Positions 1 through 9,623 of a stretch of DNA of 64,000 bases are shown here, one piece after another (the stretch's first letter is position 1; each line of letters starts with the position of its first letter). The DNA comes from Leucothrix mucor DSM 2157 (GTDB lineage: Bacteria > Pseudomonadota > Gammaproteobacteria > Thiotrichales > Thiotrichaceae). The notes beneath the pieces were generated by a model, which was not told where the DNA came from, did not search any database, and was given only the letters and a program-made list of their open reading frames with translations. Made by a program: the position numbers and the translations under genes. The stretch covers positions 4,524,501 through 4,588,500 of the forward strand of contig NZ_ATTE01000001.1 in assembly GCF_000419525.1 (NCBI RefSeq). Direction: 5' to 3'.

Positions 1-1446
1 CAGGTTCACCTCGACCGAGCTAATAAGGGACTCCTCTAAAGTAAGCGAGAAATCTGGTGTGTTAGAGGCCGCAACCAGCCAATACCCGTGTTGGGTAATT
101 TCAGGGGTGATAAAGGTTTTATGGGGGCGGTAGTTGGTGGTGGCTGGCAAGCCGCTTTGCCACGTTGCATCCGCTGGCGTTTGGCTGTCTAACAAGCCTC
201 TTAATTCATTAGGGTTATTATAGCGGCTACGTTTAATAACCTGATCAGCGTCTAACTTCCAGGCGCGAAAATAGACCACATCCAGATTGCTGTGCGTCAG
301 CTCGATAGAGCGCTTACCCAAGCCATCATTTTGCATACCCAGCATTCTAAGTGTAGGTAGTTGAATATTATCAGCGATGCTTTGGCAGGCGAGGGTGATG
401 TCATCTTTTGGTAATTGATTGAGGCAGGGCTCCAACGCCGCAAGGCTTCGAATTAAGGAGTCCGGCTCATCTTGTTGGCTTAGAATAAGGCCAATGGTGT
501 AAGGCAGTCGTTTAGCCCAAGGTAAAGGTTCGCCGCGCGCTTGTTCCTGCTGGTCACGCTCACGCAATGCGCTAACAATAACTTCAGCTGAGTCTCCATG
601 TTGTGAATACACTAAGTCGATTTTAGTGAGAAACGCTTCCAGTGCCGCCTCGGTTTGTTGCTTGGCGCTAAACTCATCTTCTAAGCCATTGAGTAGGCTG
701 ATAGCGCGCTTTAAAGGATGTTGAGTCTCATCGCTTGGCTCAACAGTGTCGGCGTAAGGTCTGGCTAATAGCGCTTCTGCTGAAAAGCCTTTCGCTTGAT
801 TGCTGTGAGTAGGGCTCCATAAGCTGGTATTTTTCAGAGAGTTCACCCAAAGATATACCACTGTATCGTGAATGCTGCCGCGTACTCGCTCCGGGTAGCC
901 GGTGTCATTAAAGTAGCTATCAAGGTTTTCCAGAGGTAATTTGCCGAATGAGTTGACCGACTCGTAGCGACCTTCTGACAGCGTATAAGCTGCTGTAAAT
1001 GCTTGATTTTGATCATCAAGCAACTGCGCCATGGTCTTCTGCTCCAGGCTCAGTGGCTTACTTGATTCGATGGTTTCACGATTGCGAATCTGCCAGCTGT
1101 TCTGGCTGATATAGCCTTCAAACAGCGCGGCATAGTGCAGATTAATCAGTAACTGGGAATCCTTATCCTCAGGCCACGGCTTTTCGGCTAATAGCGCCAA
1201 ACCCTTTTCGGCACCATTGCCAGCTTGCGCAGCGGCGGCCATTAACAAGGCTTCTCGCCAGGTTTTGTTATCTTGCTCTTCAATTGCTTGATTCAGAATG
1301 TCATCTAACTTGACTGAAACATCCTGATATTTACCGGCTTTGATTAGAGAGTCCAATGCTTGCCAGTCTGGAGTGGCCGCACTGGCGGTCACCGAAACGA
1401 CACTAAGCATCACGAGTGATAGGAAGCGTTTAACGAGGTAAGACAT
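1..1446 (-). CDS. Alpha-2-macroglobulin-like secreted protein, N-terminal part (cut by window edge)
   Basis: An open frame of 482 codons runs from an ATG at 1446 to the left edge without a stop. It begins with a signal peptide (about residues 1-24, Lys/Arg then a hydrophobic run ending ASAA). A helical, TPR-like region follows. Near the visible end comes a beta-type segment with GYWLVAAS and SSVEVNL, the style of the first macroglobulin domain of bacterial alpha-2-macroglobulins, which trap proteases in the periplasm. The thioester region (CxEQ) would lie outside the window, so the family call rests on the N-terminal part only. It could be another large secreted protein with the same opening. 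The upstream region is AT-rich and shared with a small membrane-protein gene transcribed the other way. Confidence 0.55.
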   Translation of the reverse strand, partial: MSYLVKRFLSLVMLSVVSVTASAATPDWQALDSLIKAGKYQDVSVKLDDILNQAIEEQDNKTWREALLMAAAAQAGNGAEKGLALLAEKPWPEDKDSQLLINLHYAALFEGYISQNSWQIRNRETIESSKPLSLEQKTMAQLLDDQNQAFTAAYTLSEGRYESVNSFGKLPLENLDSYFNDTGYPERVRGSIHDTVVYLWVNSLKNTSLWSPTHSNQAKGFSAEALLARPYADTVEPSDETQHPLKRAISLLNGLEDEFSAKQQTEAALEAFLTKIDLVYSQHGDSAEVIVSALRERDQQEQARGEPLPWAKRLPYTIGLILSQQDEPDSLIRSLAALEPCLNQLPKDDITLACQSIADNIQLPTLRMLGMQNDGLGKRSIELTHSNLDVVYFRAWKLDADQVIKRSRYNNPNELRGLLDSQTPADATWQSGLPATTNYRPHKTFITPEITQHGYWLVAASNTPDFSLTLEESLISSVEVNL

Positions 1447-1781
1447 GTAAGTGATCCCGCAGAGTATTTTTATTGATGAGAATGTTTAAAAACTTCTCGC
1501 TTAAATCTGTTAATACTAATTTTGAAGACTATTTTTAGTGTAGTTCAGTCCTGAGCGCTTTAAAAGTCAAAGCCATATTAAATTTTTGTGAAGGTGAGCG
1601 AAGTCTTAGAAAGATAAATTTAAGCAACTTAAATCAATAAACTACTTTAGTTGATTAAAATAAATACAAATAAATTGAACTAATTGCTTAAATAGTGTTC
1701 TATAGGGTTGTGACAGGTTAAGCGTGGGTTCATTTTCTGAGTGGGGCAGAGAATGGTAGAACGTGAGTCTTGTAGAGGAGA
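1447..1781. other. AT-rich divergent intergenic region
   Basis: About 335 bases separate the start of the macroglobulin-like gene from the small membrane-protein gene. The stretch is AT-rich and presumably holds promoters for both directions. I see no convincing -35/-10 pair with standard spacing, no strong palindrome and no small gene. Confidence 0.4.
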
Positions 1782-1787
1782 ATGACG

Positions 1788-2126
1788 ATGGCAATACGAA
1801 AGATCAGAGCAAATCGGGCGACTCGTGAGGGCGAGTACGTGGTTATCGAAACGTATTCAAAGCGTTGGATGTACGTCATGTCGGGTGCTGCAATGGGCGT
1901 GCTGGCAGGTACTCTAATATTGGATGATTACTCATCCTTTGTCTCGCTGCTGGCCGGTTCGATGGTTGGAACCTTTTACGGTGGTGAGGGTGATACGCGC
2001 TATGTTCCGTTTGCGGATGTAGTCGAGATTAAGAAGTACCCATTCCGTCGGGTGACGGTGGTATTAGATGATGAGCGGGTTAAAAGGCGCGGCGGTGGTT
2101 TGCCACCACGCCCAAAAGACTCATAG
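1788..2126 (+). CDS. Small membrane protein, unknown function
   Basis: This 112-residue protein has a basic N-terminus, then two hydrophobic segments (about residues 30-47 and 50-65, Gly/Ala-rich) and a charged C-terminal part ending in a Pro/Arg-rich tail. It is probably an inner-membrane protein with a small soluble domain. The ATG at 1788 is preferred over the one at 1782 because the AGAGGAG ribosome-binding site sits 7 bases upstream of it but is almost adjacent to the first. Its 3' end overlaps by 6 bases the end of the convergent puuB-like gene. I do not recognise the family. Confidence 0.6.
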   Translation: MAIRKIRANRATREGEYVVIETYSKRWMYVMSGAAMGVLAGTLILDDYSSFVSLLAGSMVGTFYGGEGDTRYVPFADVVEIKKYPFRRVTVVLDDERVKRRGGGLPPRPKDS

Positions 2127-3440
2127 CTTGTCGCGTAAGGAGTAATAAGTCATTGCCAGCACAAGTAGTGGCAGGCGCATGACTTCTCCGCCAGGAAACG
2201 GGTAAGTGCGCAGGTCGGCCATGGTGTCGAACTGCGCCAACTTTCCACCAATCATATCGGCCATGATTTTACCGGCAAAGGTCGCCATTGCCACGCCATG
2301 ACCCGAGTAACCGCTGGCAGACAGCACATTCTCAGAAAGCTTGGCAAAGTAGGGCATACGGCTAACCGTAATCGCCAATGTGCCACCCCAGCCATAATCA
2401 ATCGGTGTCTGCGCGAGCTGCGGATACACTTCCAGCATATGACCGCGTACAAAGTTTTTAATATCCGCCGGAAACTGAAAACTGTAATTCTCACCGCCAC
2501 CAAATAACAAACGTCGGTCGGCACTTAAGCGAAAGTAATTCACTACAAAGCGCGAATCGGCAACCGCATGATTTTCCCGCAATAACTCCAGTGCCAGCGC
2601 TTCCGGCAATGGAGCAGTGGACACCATGTAATTGTTAATCGGCATCACGCGCGAGGCGACTTTGCGGTTTAACTTATCCAGATAGCCATTACAGGCAAGC
2701 AGCACATGCGTTGCTTTAATCGTGCCGTTTTCCAGCGTAACTGTTACCGGCTTATCACCGGAATACTCCAGTACTGGCGACTCTTCATAAATAATCGCAC
2801 CGGCTTCATGTGCCGCTTTGGCGAGTCCTAAGGCAAAGTTTAGTGGATGCAAATGCGCTGCTTCTTTATCCAGTGTGCCGCCAAAGTACGACTCAGAGCC
2901 AACTAAGCGGCGAATCTCTGCCTGATCAAGATACTCAATCGCATCGTAATCGTATTCATTTTGCAGCTTTGTAGCATAGGCTTGGGAATGTTTGAGGTTA
3001 CGCTCCCGATGATCCGCATGAATAATACCGGGCGTGAGATCGCAATCGATCTTGTGCTGCTTAATCAGCTTTTTGCACAGCTGATTGGCCGCCAAGCCAA
3101 TATCCCATAACTCGCGGGCATGGTCTTTGCCGTATTGCGACTCTAAAGTGCTTTGGTCGCAGCGCTGATCGGTGGCGACTTGCCCACCGTTACGCCCCGA
3201 CGCGCCCCAGCCAACCCGATGCGCATCCAGCAAAATAACGGAAAAGCCCGCTTTGGCTAAATGCAGCGCCGAGGATAAGCCCGTATAGCCCGCACCAATA
3301 ACACAGACATCCGCGGTTTCCTCGCCAGACTGACGAGGAAACTTAGGGATAGCATTGGCCGTCGCATGATAATAAGAATCAGGATATTCACCGGCTTTGT
3401 CATTACTGTAGAGAAAGCCTTGCTTACCAATGGCTGCCAT
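2121..3440 (-). CDS. puuB: Gamma-glutamylputrescine oxidoreductase-like FAD enzyme
   Basis: This 439-residue flavoprotein of the DAO family has a Rossmann motif GAGYTGL at residues 49-55, followed by GWGASGRNGGQ, which is typical of PuuB/OrdL enzymes. A C-terminal GYSGHGVAMA motif contacts FAD. PuuB oxidises gamma-glutamylputrescine to the aldehyde, giving ammonia and hydrogen peroxide. Its start codon overlaps the stop of the aminotransferase gene by one base (TAATG), so the two are translationally coupled. It is the last gene of the leftward polyamine unit. The exact glutamylated amine substrate is inferred from the PuuA-like and Pot neighbours. Confidence 0.85.
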   Translation of the reverse strand: MAAIGKQGFLYSNDKAGEYPDSYYHATANAIPKFPRQSGEETADVCVIGAGYTGLSSALHLAKAGFSVILLDAHRVGWGASGRNGGQVATDQRCDQSTLESQYGKDHARELWDIGLAANQLCKKLIKQHKIDCDLTPGIIHADHRERNLKHSQAYATKLQNEYDYDAIEYLDQAEIRRLVGSESYFGGTLDKEAAHLHPLNFALGLAKAAHEAGAIIYEESPVLEYSGDKPVTVTLENGTIKATHVLLACNGYLDKLNRKVASRVMPINNYMVSTAPLPEALALELLRENHAVADSRFVVNYFRLSADRRLLFGGGENYSFQFPADIKNFVRGHMLEVYPQLAQTPIDYGWGGTLAITVSRMPYFAKLSENVLSASGYSGHGVAMATFAGKIMADMIGGKLAQFDTMADLRTYPFPGGEVMRLPLLVLAMTYYSLRDKL

Positions 3441-4831
3441 TATAAATATCCGGCCTCTTTCGCAGCAGCATAAGTGCTGTCCAATACTTCACGAGCCTTA
3501 GTAATCAACTCATCCGCCTCTTCATGGCTAAGTACCAGTGGTGGTGAGATAATCATGCTGTCGCCCACATGGCGCATAATCAGGCCATTGGCAAAGCTGA
3601 TCTCGCGACACATTAATCCAACCGTGCCTTTCTTAACTTCAAATGGCGCGCGAGTGGCTTTATCTGGGGTTAACTCCAGCGCGCCCATTAAACCAATCAT
3701 ACGCGCTTCACCCACTAAAGGATGCTCGCCCAAGGCTAGCCATTTCTCTTGCAGGTAAGGCCCAATATCGCTTTTAACCCGCTCAACGATATGCTCTTTT
3801 TGCATAATATCCAGCACCGCTAAGGCCGCCGCGCAAGTGACCGGATGACCTGAATACGTGTAGCCATGTTGCAACTCGCCACCTTCGTTAATCAGCCCTT
3901 CGGCAACCCGATCGCTAATCATTACGCCACCGATTGGCAAATAGCCGGAGCTAAGTGCTTTAGCGATGCAAATAAAGTCAGGTTTGATATTAAAGGTTTC
4001 GCTGGCAAACCATTCGCCGGTACGCCCAAAGCCTGTGATCACTTCATCAGCGACTAGCAGAATTTCATACTTATCACAGATGCGTTGGATTTCAGGCCAG
4101 TAGCTCGCTGGTGGAATAATCACACCACCTGCACCTTGTACTGGTTCTGCAATAAAAGCGGCAACCCGCTCAACACCCAACTCCAGAATTTTCGCTTCAA
4201 GCTCCTGAGCTCGTGCTAAACCAAATTCTTCCGGTGGTTGATCACCACCTTCGCCATACCAATAAGGCTGGTTGATGTGCACGATATTCGGAATCGGCAA
4301 ATCGCCTTGCTCATGCATATACGTCATGCCGCCTAAGCTGGCGCCGGCAACGGTTGAGCCGTGGTAGGCATTTTTGCGAGAGATAATCACCTTCTTATCT
4401 GGCTTGCCGAGGCTCGCCCAATAGTGGCGAACCATCCGTAGCATGGTGTCATTCGACTCCGAGCCGGAGCCGGTAAAGAAGGTATGATTAATATGAGCCG
4501 GAGCCAATTCCGCTAGCTTTTTCGAGAGCGCCACAACCGGTGGGTGTGTTGTCTGGAAGAAGGTATTGTAAAATGGCAATTCACGCATTTGCGCCGCAGC
4601 CGCATCGGCCACTTCATCGCGCCCGTAGCCAATGGCCATGCACCATAAGCCGGCCATGCCATCCAGCAGTTTATTGCCTTCAGAATCCCAAACATACACG
4701 CCTTTACCTTTGGTAATCACGCGTGCGCCTTTTTCATTCAGCGATTTAGCGTCACTGAACGGGTGCAAGTGGTGGGCAGCATCCTGACTTTGAGCGATTG
4801 CCGTATTTGTTTCTGGTGGATTGTGTGTCAT
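3440..4831 (-). CDS. spuC: Polyamine (putrescine)-type class III aminotransferase
   Basis: This is a 463-residue PLP-dependent class III aminotransferase. It shows GSGSESNDTMLRMVRHYW in the cofactor region, DEVITGFGRTG around the PLP-contacting Asp, and AKALSSGYLP holding the likely Schiff-base Lys. The sequence resembles SpuC, which transfers the amino group of putrescine or cadaverine to pyruvate; related omega-amino acid transaminases cannot be excluded. I chose the ATG at 4831 because GAGG lies six bases upstream and the start matches family length; an extension to 4894 would run into the upstream puuA gene. It lies between puuA and puuB in one leftward transcript and offers a transaminase route beside the glutamylation route. 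Confidence 0.8.
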   Translation of the reverse strand: MTHNPPETNTAIAQSQDAAHHLHPFSDAKSLNEKGARVITKGKGVYVWDSEGNKLLDGMAGLWCMAIGYGRDEVADAAAAQMRELPFYNTFFQTTHPPVVALSKKLAELAPAHINHTFFTGSGSESNDTMLRMVRHYWASLGKPDKKVIISRKNAYHGSTVAGASLGGMTYMHEQGDLPIPNIVHINQPYWYGEGGDQPPEEFGLARAQELEAKILELGVERVAAFIAEPVQGAGGVIIPPASYWPEIQRICDKYEILLVADEVITGFGRTGEWFASETFNIKPDFICIAKALSSGYLPIGGVMISDRVAEGLINEGGELQHGYTYSGHPVTCAAALAVLDIMQKEHIVERVKSDIGPYLQEKWLALGEHPLVGEARMIGLMGALELTPDKATRAPFEVKKGTVGLMCREISFANGLIMRHVGDSMIISPPLVLSHEEADELITKAREVLDSTYAAAKEAGYL

Positions 4832-4860
4832 AAATACCTCGGGTCGCAGCGTTGGCAGTA

Positions 4861-6237
4861 TTAAACAGTGAGTAGTAAGTGCTCGCGTTCCCACGGGCTA
4901 ACTACCATCATATATTCATTAAATTCGTGTTCTTTCAAAGCTTTGTAAACATCGCAGAATGGGCGACCGAGTAACTCTTTCAGCTCATCGCACTCATCAA
5001 AATCAATCAGTGATTCCAGCAAACCACGCGGTAAGCCATAGTCCGCGCTGTGCGCATCGCCATTAAACTCTTCACGGCACTGGGTTTGGTTGATCATGCC
5101 GAGGTAGCCGGTGGCCAAGCTGGCCGCAATCGCGAGATACGGATTGGTATCCATACCGGCAATCCGGTTCTCAACGCGGCGCGCTTCCGGTGGGCTGTTG
5201 GGTACGCGTAAGCCTGCTGAACGATTATCGCGCGACCATTCCAGATTGATTGGCGCAGAGTCGCCCGGCATCAGGCGGCGATAAGAGTTTACATACGGCG
5301 CAAGCAAGCAAGTCGCTGCGCCTAAATATTTCTGCTGGCCACCAATAAAGTAGTCAAACAGCTCCGTGCTGCTGCCATCGGGATTGCTGAAAATATTCTC
5401 GCCAGTGGTCGCATCCAACACACTTTGGTGAATGTGCATGGCGCTGCCGGGGTGGTTCTTCATCGGCTTAGCCATAAACGTTGCGTAGCAGTCGTGGCGC
5501 ATGGCGGCTTCACGGATCAAACGCTTAAATACAAACACCTGATCAGCGAGTTCCATGGGGTCGCCGTGGGCCATATTGACTTCAAGCTGAGCAGGGCCAC
5601 CCTCCTGAATCAGGGTGTCGATTTCCATGCCTTGCGCTTCGGCGAACTTATAGATGTCTTCGATGATCGGCTCGTACTCATCAATCGCCATCATTGAGTA
5701 AGACTGGCGGCCCACACTTTGGCGACCAGAGCGTCCAACAGGCGGTTCCAGTGGCTGATCAGGATCGGTGTTGCGTTCGGTTAAATAGAATTCAATTTCC
5801 GGTGCGATAACCGGCTTCCAGTTGCGTTCGGCATAGGCATCTAAAATGCGCTTTAGCACATAGCGCGGCGCACAAGGTACTGGGCGATCATCCTGAAAAT
5901 ACAGATCGTGGATTACCATTAAACTCGGCGAACGGGCCCAAGGCAGCGAGCGCACCGTGCTTAAATCCGGGACTAATTTAATATCGACTTCCGTCATGTA
6001 TTCTTTGGAATCAAACTCCAGATACGCACCAGTAATGCTTTGGAAGAAGATGCTGTAAGGCAGGAAGGTCGGGTTCAGCGCGCTGAACTTGCTGGCGGGC
6101 ATTAGCTTGCCACGGGCTACCCCGTGGATGTCGGCAATGGTGCATTCCACCTCATCAATCCGGTGGGTGGAGATGAGTTGCCTGAGTGCTTTTATTGAGT
6201 CAGGTTGATTGCTGATCATAGAGTACTGCTTCGACAT
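4861..6237 (-). CDS. puuA: Gamma-glutamylpolyamine synthetase (glutamine synthetase family)
   Basis: This 458-residue protein has the glutamine-synthetase catalytic fold. Acidic metal ligands lie in APEIEFYL and EGGPAQLEVN, the active-site block is MAKPMKNHPGSAMHIHQS, and the ATP/glutamate block is NRSAGLRVP. The family ligates glutamate to an amine; polyamine context (aminotransferase, PuuB, Pot transporter) points to gamma-glutamylputrescine formation rather than glutamine synthesis. An in-frame ATG at 6219 is an alternative start; neither has a strong ribosome-binding site. It is first in the leftward unit and divergent from potF across a 0.2 kb control region with two palindromes. A paralogue lies at 10540. 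Confidence 0.85.
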   Translation of the reverse strand: MSKQYSMISNQPDSIKALRQLISTHRIDEVECTIADIHGVARGKLMPASKFSALNPTFLPYSIFFQSITGAYLEFDSKEYMTEVDIKLVPDLSTVRSLPWARSPSLMVIHDLYFQDDRPVPCAPRYVLKRILDAYAERNWKPVIAPEIEFYLTERNTDPDQPLEPPVGRSGRQSVGRQSYSMMAIDEYEPIIEDIYKFAEAQGMEIDTLIQEGGPAQLEVNMAHGDPMELADQVFVFKRLIREAAMRHDCYATFMAKPMKNHPGSAMHIHQSVLDATTGENIFSNPDGSSTELFDYFIGGQQKYLGAATCLLAPYVNSYRRLMPGDSAPINLEWSRDNRSAGLRVPNSPPEARRVENRIAGMDTNPYLAIAASLATGYLGMINQTQCREEFNGDAHSADYGLPRGLLESLIDFDECDELKELLGRPFCDVYKALKEHEFNEYMMVVSPWEREHLLLTV

Positions 6238-6263
6238 AAAGGGCCGTTGGTTGGGAAAAATTA

Positions 6264-6366
6264 GTGATCACATTCTGGTTTGAGGTTTGGCCAAAGTCAA
6301 GGGCAGCATCCGGCCAGTGGCTAAAAGTTGAACCTTGGATAAAGCATTTTCTATTTTTGTGATCAC
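6264..6366. promoter_or_regulatory. Paired GTGATCAC palindromes in the puuA/potF divergent promoter region
   Basis: The perfect palindrome GTGATCAC occurs at 6264-6271 and at 6359-6366, each followed by ATT. The second is extended to TGTGATCACA. Their centres are 95 bp apart, close to nine helical turns, so a dimeric regulator could bridge them. A TTGACT hexamer at 6372-6377 may be a -35 element for potF, but no good -10 is spaced correctly. The regulator is not encoded nearby. The core resembles CRP-like half sites but has no spacer between halves, so it is probably not a CRP site. Confidence 0.5.
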
Positions 6367-6446
6367 ATTTATTGACTTGAAAAATTCTTTATGCAAAATT
6401 AATAACTGGGTTTTTCACGACTAAATTTTTGGAGCGAGTTGACACT

Positions 6447-7559
6447 ATGAGCATGAAAAAAGCATTGGTAATGGCAGTTTCTACGGCGATCTTCTCAATG
6501 GGAGCGACGCTGTCCGGAACGGCATTAGCAGACGATGAAAAGGTAGTGAACGTTTACAACTGGTCCGATTATATTGATGAAAGTGTATTGGCCGATTTCA
6601 CCAAAGAGACCGGCATTAAAGTCAATTATGACGTGTTTGATACCAACGAATTATTAGAAACCAAATTGCTGACAGGCGCGTCGGGATACGATGTTGTAGT
6701 GCCTAGCGCTAACTTTATGTACCGCCAAATTAAAGCCGGCGCGTTTATGGAATTGGACAAAAGCAAACTGCCAAATTACAAAAACACCTGGCCAATGATC
6801 AATGAGCGCACTGCCGCTTATGACCCTGAAAATAAGCATTCCTTTACCTACATGTGGGGCACCACCGGTATTGGTTACGTTGAAGAAAAAATTAAAGAAA
6901 TCATGCCAGATGCGCCAGTTAACTCTTGGGATATGATTTTCAAACCTGAAGTGGCAGCGAAGTTTGCTGATTGCGGTATTCACTGGTTAGATGCGCCAAC
7001 CGAGTTGGTCCCAGCTGCACTGCATTATTTAGGTTTACCACCGGCTGATTTCAGCAAAGAAAACCTTGAGAAAGCCGAAGAGCTAATTGCTAAAGTGCGC
7101 CCATACATTCAGAAATTCCACTCTTCTGAGTACATCGGTGGCTTGGCGAATGGCGACATCTGTTTAGCAGTGGGTTACTCGGGCGATATTCTGCAAGCGC
7201 GTGACCGTGCGGTCGAAGCTAAAAACGGCAACACCGTGGTTTACACCATTCCAAAAGAAGGCGCACAAATGTGGTTTGACCAGATGGCGATCACCTCAGA
7301 TTCTAATAATGTTGAAGAAGCCTATACCTTCATGAATTACATCTTACGCCCTGAAGTGGCGGCTAAAGCCAGTAATTTTGTGAGCTATGCCAATGGTAAC
7401 TTGGCGTCTCAGGAGTTTTTAGATGAGTCTGTATTTAAAGACACGGCTGTTTACCCAGATGAAGAGACACTGAAAGGCTTGTTCGCAGTACTTGCGCCAG
7501 ATCCAAAACAGCAGCGCTTGCTAAACCGCAGCTGGACTCGCATTAAGAGCGGTCAATAA
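6447..7559 (+). CDS. potF: Putrescine/spermidine ABC transporter periplasmic binding protein
   Basis: This 370-residue exported solute-binding protein of the PotD/PotF family has a signal peptide ending near TALADDEK. VVNVYNWSDYI, typical of polyamine binders, follows directly. Further family blocks are VVVPSANFMYRQI, MWGTTGIGY and WFDQMAI. It captures polyamines in the periplasm for the PotGHI importer encoded next. The ATG at 6447 is preferred; a TTG at 6429 would add six residues without a better ribosome-binding site, and an ATG at 6453 is also possible. It heads a rightward run in which potG starts 8 bases after its stop. Confidence 0.9.
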   Translation: MSMKKALVMAVSTAIFSMGATLSGTALADDEKVVNVYNWSDYIDESVLADFTKETGIKVNYDVFDTNELLETKLLTGASGYDVVVPSANFMYRQIKAGAFMELDKSKLPNYKNTWPMINERTAAYDPENKHSFTYMWGTTGIGYVEEKIKEIMPDAPVNSWDMIFKPEVAAKFADCGIHWLDAPTELVPAALHYLGLPPADFSKENLEKAEELIAKVRPYIQKFHSSEYIGGLANGDICLAVGYSGDILQARDRAVEAKNGNTVVYTIPKEGAQMWFDQMAITSDSNNVEEAYTFMNYILRPEVAAKASNFVSYANGNLASQEFLDESVFKDTAVYPDEETLKGLFAVLAPDPKQQRLLNRSWTRIKSGQ

Positions 7560-7567
7560 GGTTAATC

Positions 7568-8707
7568 ATGGCTGTTAATACTAACGGAAACAAAGTATTT
7601 GAGCCGTGGAATGATCCCCAAAAAACGCCGTTAATCCGATTTGAAGGAGTAACGAAGCGCTACGGGGATTTTACCGCGATTGATAATTTAACCTTAGATA
7701 TCTACGAGAAAGAGTTTTATGCCCTGCTCGGGCCATCGGGCTGTGGTAAGACAACGCTATTGCGTTTGCTGGCGGGGTTTGAAACACCCACCGAAGGCCG
7801 TATTTTGCTGGGCGGTAAGGATTTATCTAAAGTCCCGCCTAATCAGCGCCCAGTTAACATGATGTTCCAGTCGTACGCTTTATTTCCACACATGAGCGTC
7901 GAAAAGAACATCGGTTTTGGTTTAAAGCAGGAAGGTCGCAGCAAAGCAGAAATTGCCGATCGCGTGGCAGAAATGCTGAAACTGGTCCAGCTGACTGAGT
8001 TTGCCAAGCGCAAGCCGCATCAGCTATCCGGTGGTCAGCGTCAGCGGGTGGCCTTAGCGCGCTCACTGGCTAAAAATCCAAAGCTATTATTGTTAGATGA
8101 GCCACTGGGCGCATTGGATAAAAAGCTGCGCGAACGCACTCAGTTCGAGCTGATGAATCTGCAAGAGTCCTTAGGCGTAACCTTTATGATCGTAACCCAC
8201 GATCAGGAAGAGGCCATGACTGTCGCTAGTCGGATTGCGATTATGGATAAGGGCATCGCAGTGCAGGTGGATACGCCCGCCGCCATTTACGAAGCCCCGA
8301 ACTCCCGCTATATCGCCGACTTTATTGGGGATGTGAACTTCATTGAAACCACCCTCAGCAGTCGCGAAGGTGATCAGCTACAAGTGGCGTCCACCTTTAA
8401 GACGAAGTTTAGTCTGGAAAGTGATATTCAGGCCGAGATTGGTAGCACGTTATGGCTCGCCATTCGCCCTGAGAAAATCGCTATCAGCAAGCAACAGCCG
8501 ACCGACAAAGACAACATTGTACAAGGTGAAGTCATTGATATTGCCTACTCGGGCGATACCTCGACCTACCACGTAAAAATTGCCGACGGCACCATTGTTA
8601 AAACACTGCAAGCCAACCAACGACGCTTAAGTAATCGCGAGATTACCTGGGAAGATAAGGTATGGCTATCCTGGACCAATACTGCCGCCATCGCGTTGGC
8701 CAAGTGA
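7568..8707 (+). CDS. potG: Polyamine ABC transporter ATPase
   Basis: This is a 379-residue ABC ATPase. Walker A is GPSGCGKTT (about residue 57), the signature is LSGGQRQR, Walker B is LLLLDEPLGALD, and the H-loop is in VTHDQEEA. A C-terminal TOBE domain (about residues 285-375) is typical of PotA/PotG/UgpC importers. It powers uptake through PotH and PotI. AAGG precedes the ATG. It sits in the potFGHI order known from enterobacteria, with 8-base gaps on both sides. Confidence 0.9.
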   Translation: MAVNTNGNKVFEPWNDPQKTPLIRFEGVTKRYGDFTAIDNLTLDIYEKEFYALLGPSGCGKTTLLRLLAGFETPTEGRILLGGKDLSKVPPNQRPVNMMFQSYALFPHMSVEKNIGFGLKQEGRSKAEIADRVAEMLKLVQLTEFAKRKPHQLSGGQRQRVALARSLAKNPKLLLLDEPLGALDKKLRERTQFELMNLQESLGVTFMIVTHDQEEAMTVASRIAIMDKGIAVQVDTPAAIYEAPNSRYIADFIGDVNFIETTLSSREGDQLQVASTFKTKFSLESDIQAEIGSTLWLAIRPEKIAISKQQPTDKDNIVQGEVIDIAYSGDTSTYHVKIADGTIVKTLQANQRRLSNREITWEDKVWLSWTNTAAIALAK

Positions 8708-8714
8708 GGGCATC

Positions 8715-9623
8715 ATGAAAGCAGACTTTAATTGGGGGCGCTTTTTTCTCATCGGCATCCCTTTACTCTGGTTGCTGCTGTTTTTCTTAACGCCTTTTTT
8801 AATCGTACTTAAAATCTCCCTGTCGGATATGGCCACCGCCATGCCGCCATACGCACCGGCTTATGAAGCGGGCAGTGGGTTACTGGGAATTTGGGCGATG
8901 ATTCAGGCGATGGACTTTGAGAACTTCATCTGGCTGCTCGACGACAATATCTATTGGCTGTCTTACTTATCCAGTTTGAAAATAGCCTTCTTCTCGACCA
9001 TCTTCACGTTGCTGCTGGGCTACCCCATTGCTTATGGCTTGGCGCGCTCACCGGAAAAGTGGCGGGGCTTCTTAGTCTTGTTAGTCATTTTGCCATTTTG
9101 GACCAGCTTCCTAATCCGCGTGTATGCCTGGATTGGTATCTTAAAAAGCGAAGGCTTCCTTAACCACTTCCTGCTGTGGCTGGGCGTGATTGATGACCCG
9201 CTGGCGCTGATTAATACCAACTTCGCGGTGTACATCGGCATCGTGTACTCCTATTTGCCGTTTATGGTGTTGCCACTGTATGCCGCCTTGGAAAAAATGG
9301 ATGACTCCTTAGTCGAAGCGGCGTTGGATCTTGGAACGACACGCATCGGTGCCTTCTGGCAGGTGACATTCCCATTGTCGATGGCGGGCGTGATTGCCGG
9401 TTGTTTCCTTGTGTTTATTCCAGCGATGGGTGAATTCGTGATACCGGATCTGCTCGGTGGCTCTGAAACGCTCATGATTGGTAAAACGCTGTGGGGCGAG
9501 TTCTTCTCCAACCGTGACTGGCCGGTGGCCTCTGCGGTAGCGATCGTATTACTGCTGTTATTAGTGGTTCCGATATTGTTATTCCAACGCCAGCAAGAAA
9601 AGGCACAGGAGGCGGCATCATGA
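8715..9623 (+). CDS. potH: Polyamine ABC transporter permease 1
   Basis: This 302-residue inner-membrane permease has about six hydrophobic helices. The conserved EAA loop is at about residues 197-215 (EAALDLGTTRIGAFWQVTFP), which contacts the ATPase. It has a periplasmic loop after the first helix, as in PotB/PotH. It pairs with PotI to form the channel. The last four bases overlap the start of potI (ATGA), indicating coupled translation and equal dosage. Confidence 0.9.
   Translation: MKADFNWGRFFLIGIPLLWLLLFFLTPFLIVLKISLSDMATAMPPYAPAYEAGSGLLGIWAMIQAMDFENFIWLLDDNIYWLSYLSSLKIAFFSTIFTLLLGYPIAYGLARSPEKWRGFLVLLVILPFWTSFLIRVYAWIGILKSEGFLNHFLLWLGVIDDPLALINTNFAVYIGIVYSYLPFMVLPLYAALEKMDDSLVEAALDLGTTRIGAFWQVTFPLSMAGVIAGCFLVFIPAMGEFVIPDLLGGSETLMIGKTLWGEFFSNRDWPVASAVAIVLLLLLVVPILLFQRQQEKAQEAAS

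Noticed and set aside
6264-6366. CRP sites in the polyamine control region
   Set aside because: TGTGA and TCACA overlap with no 6-base spacer, so the geometry is wrong for CRP.
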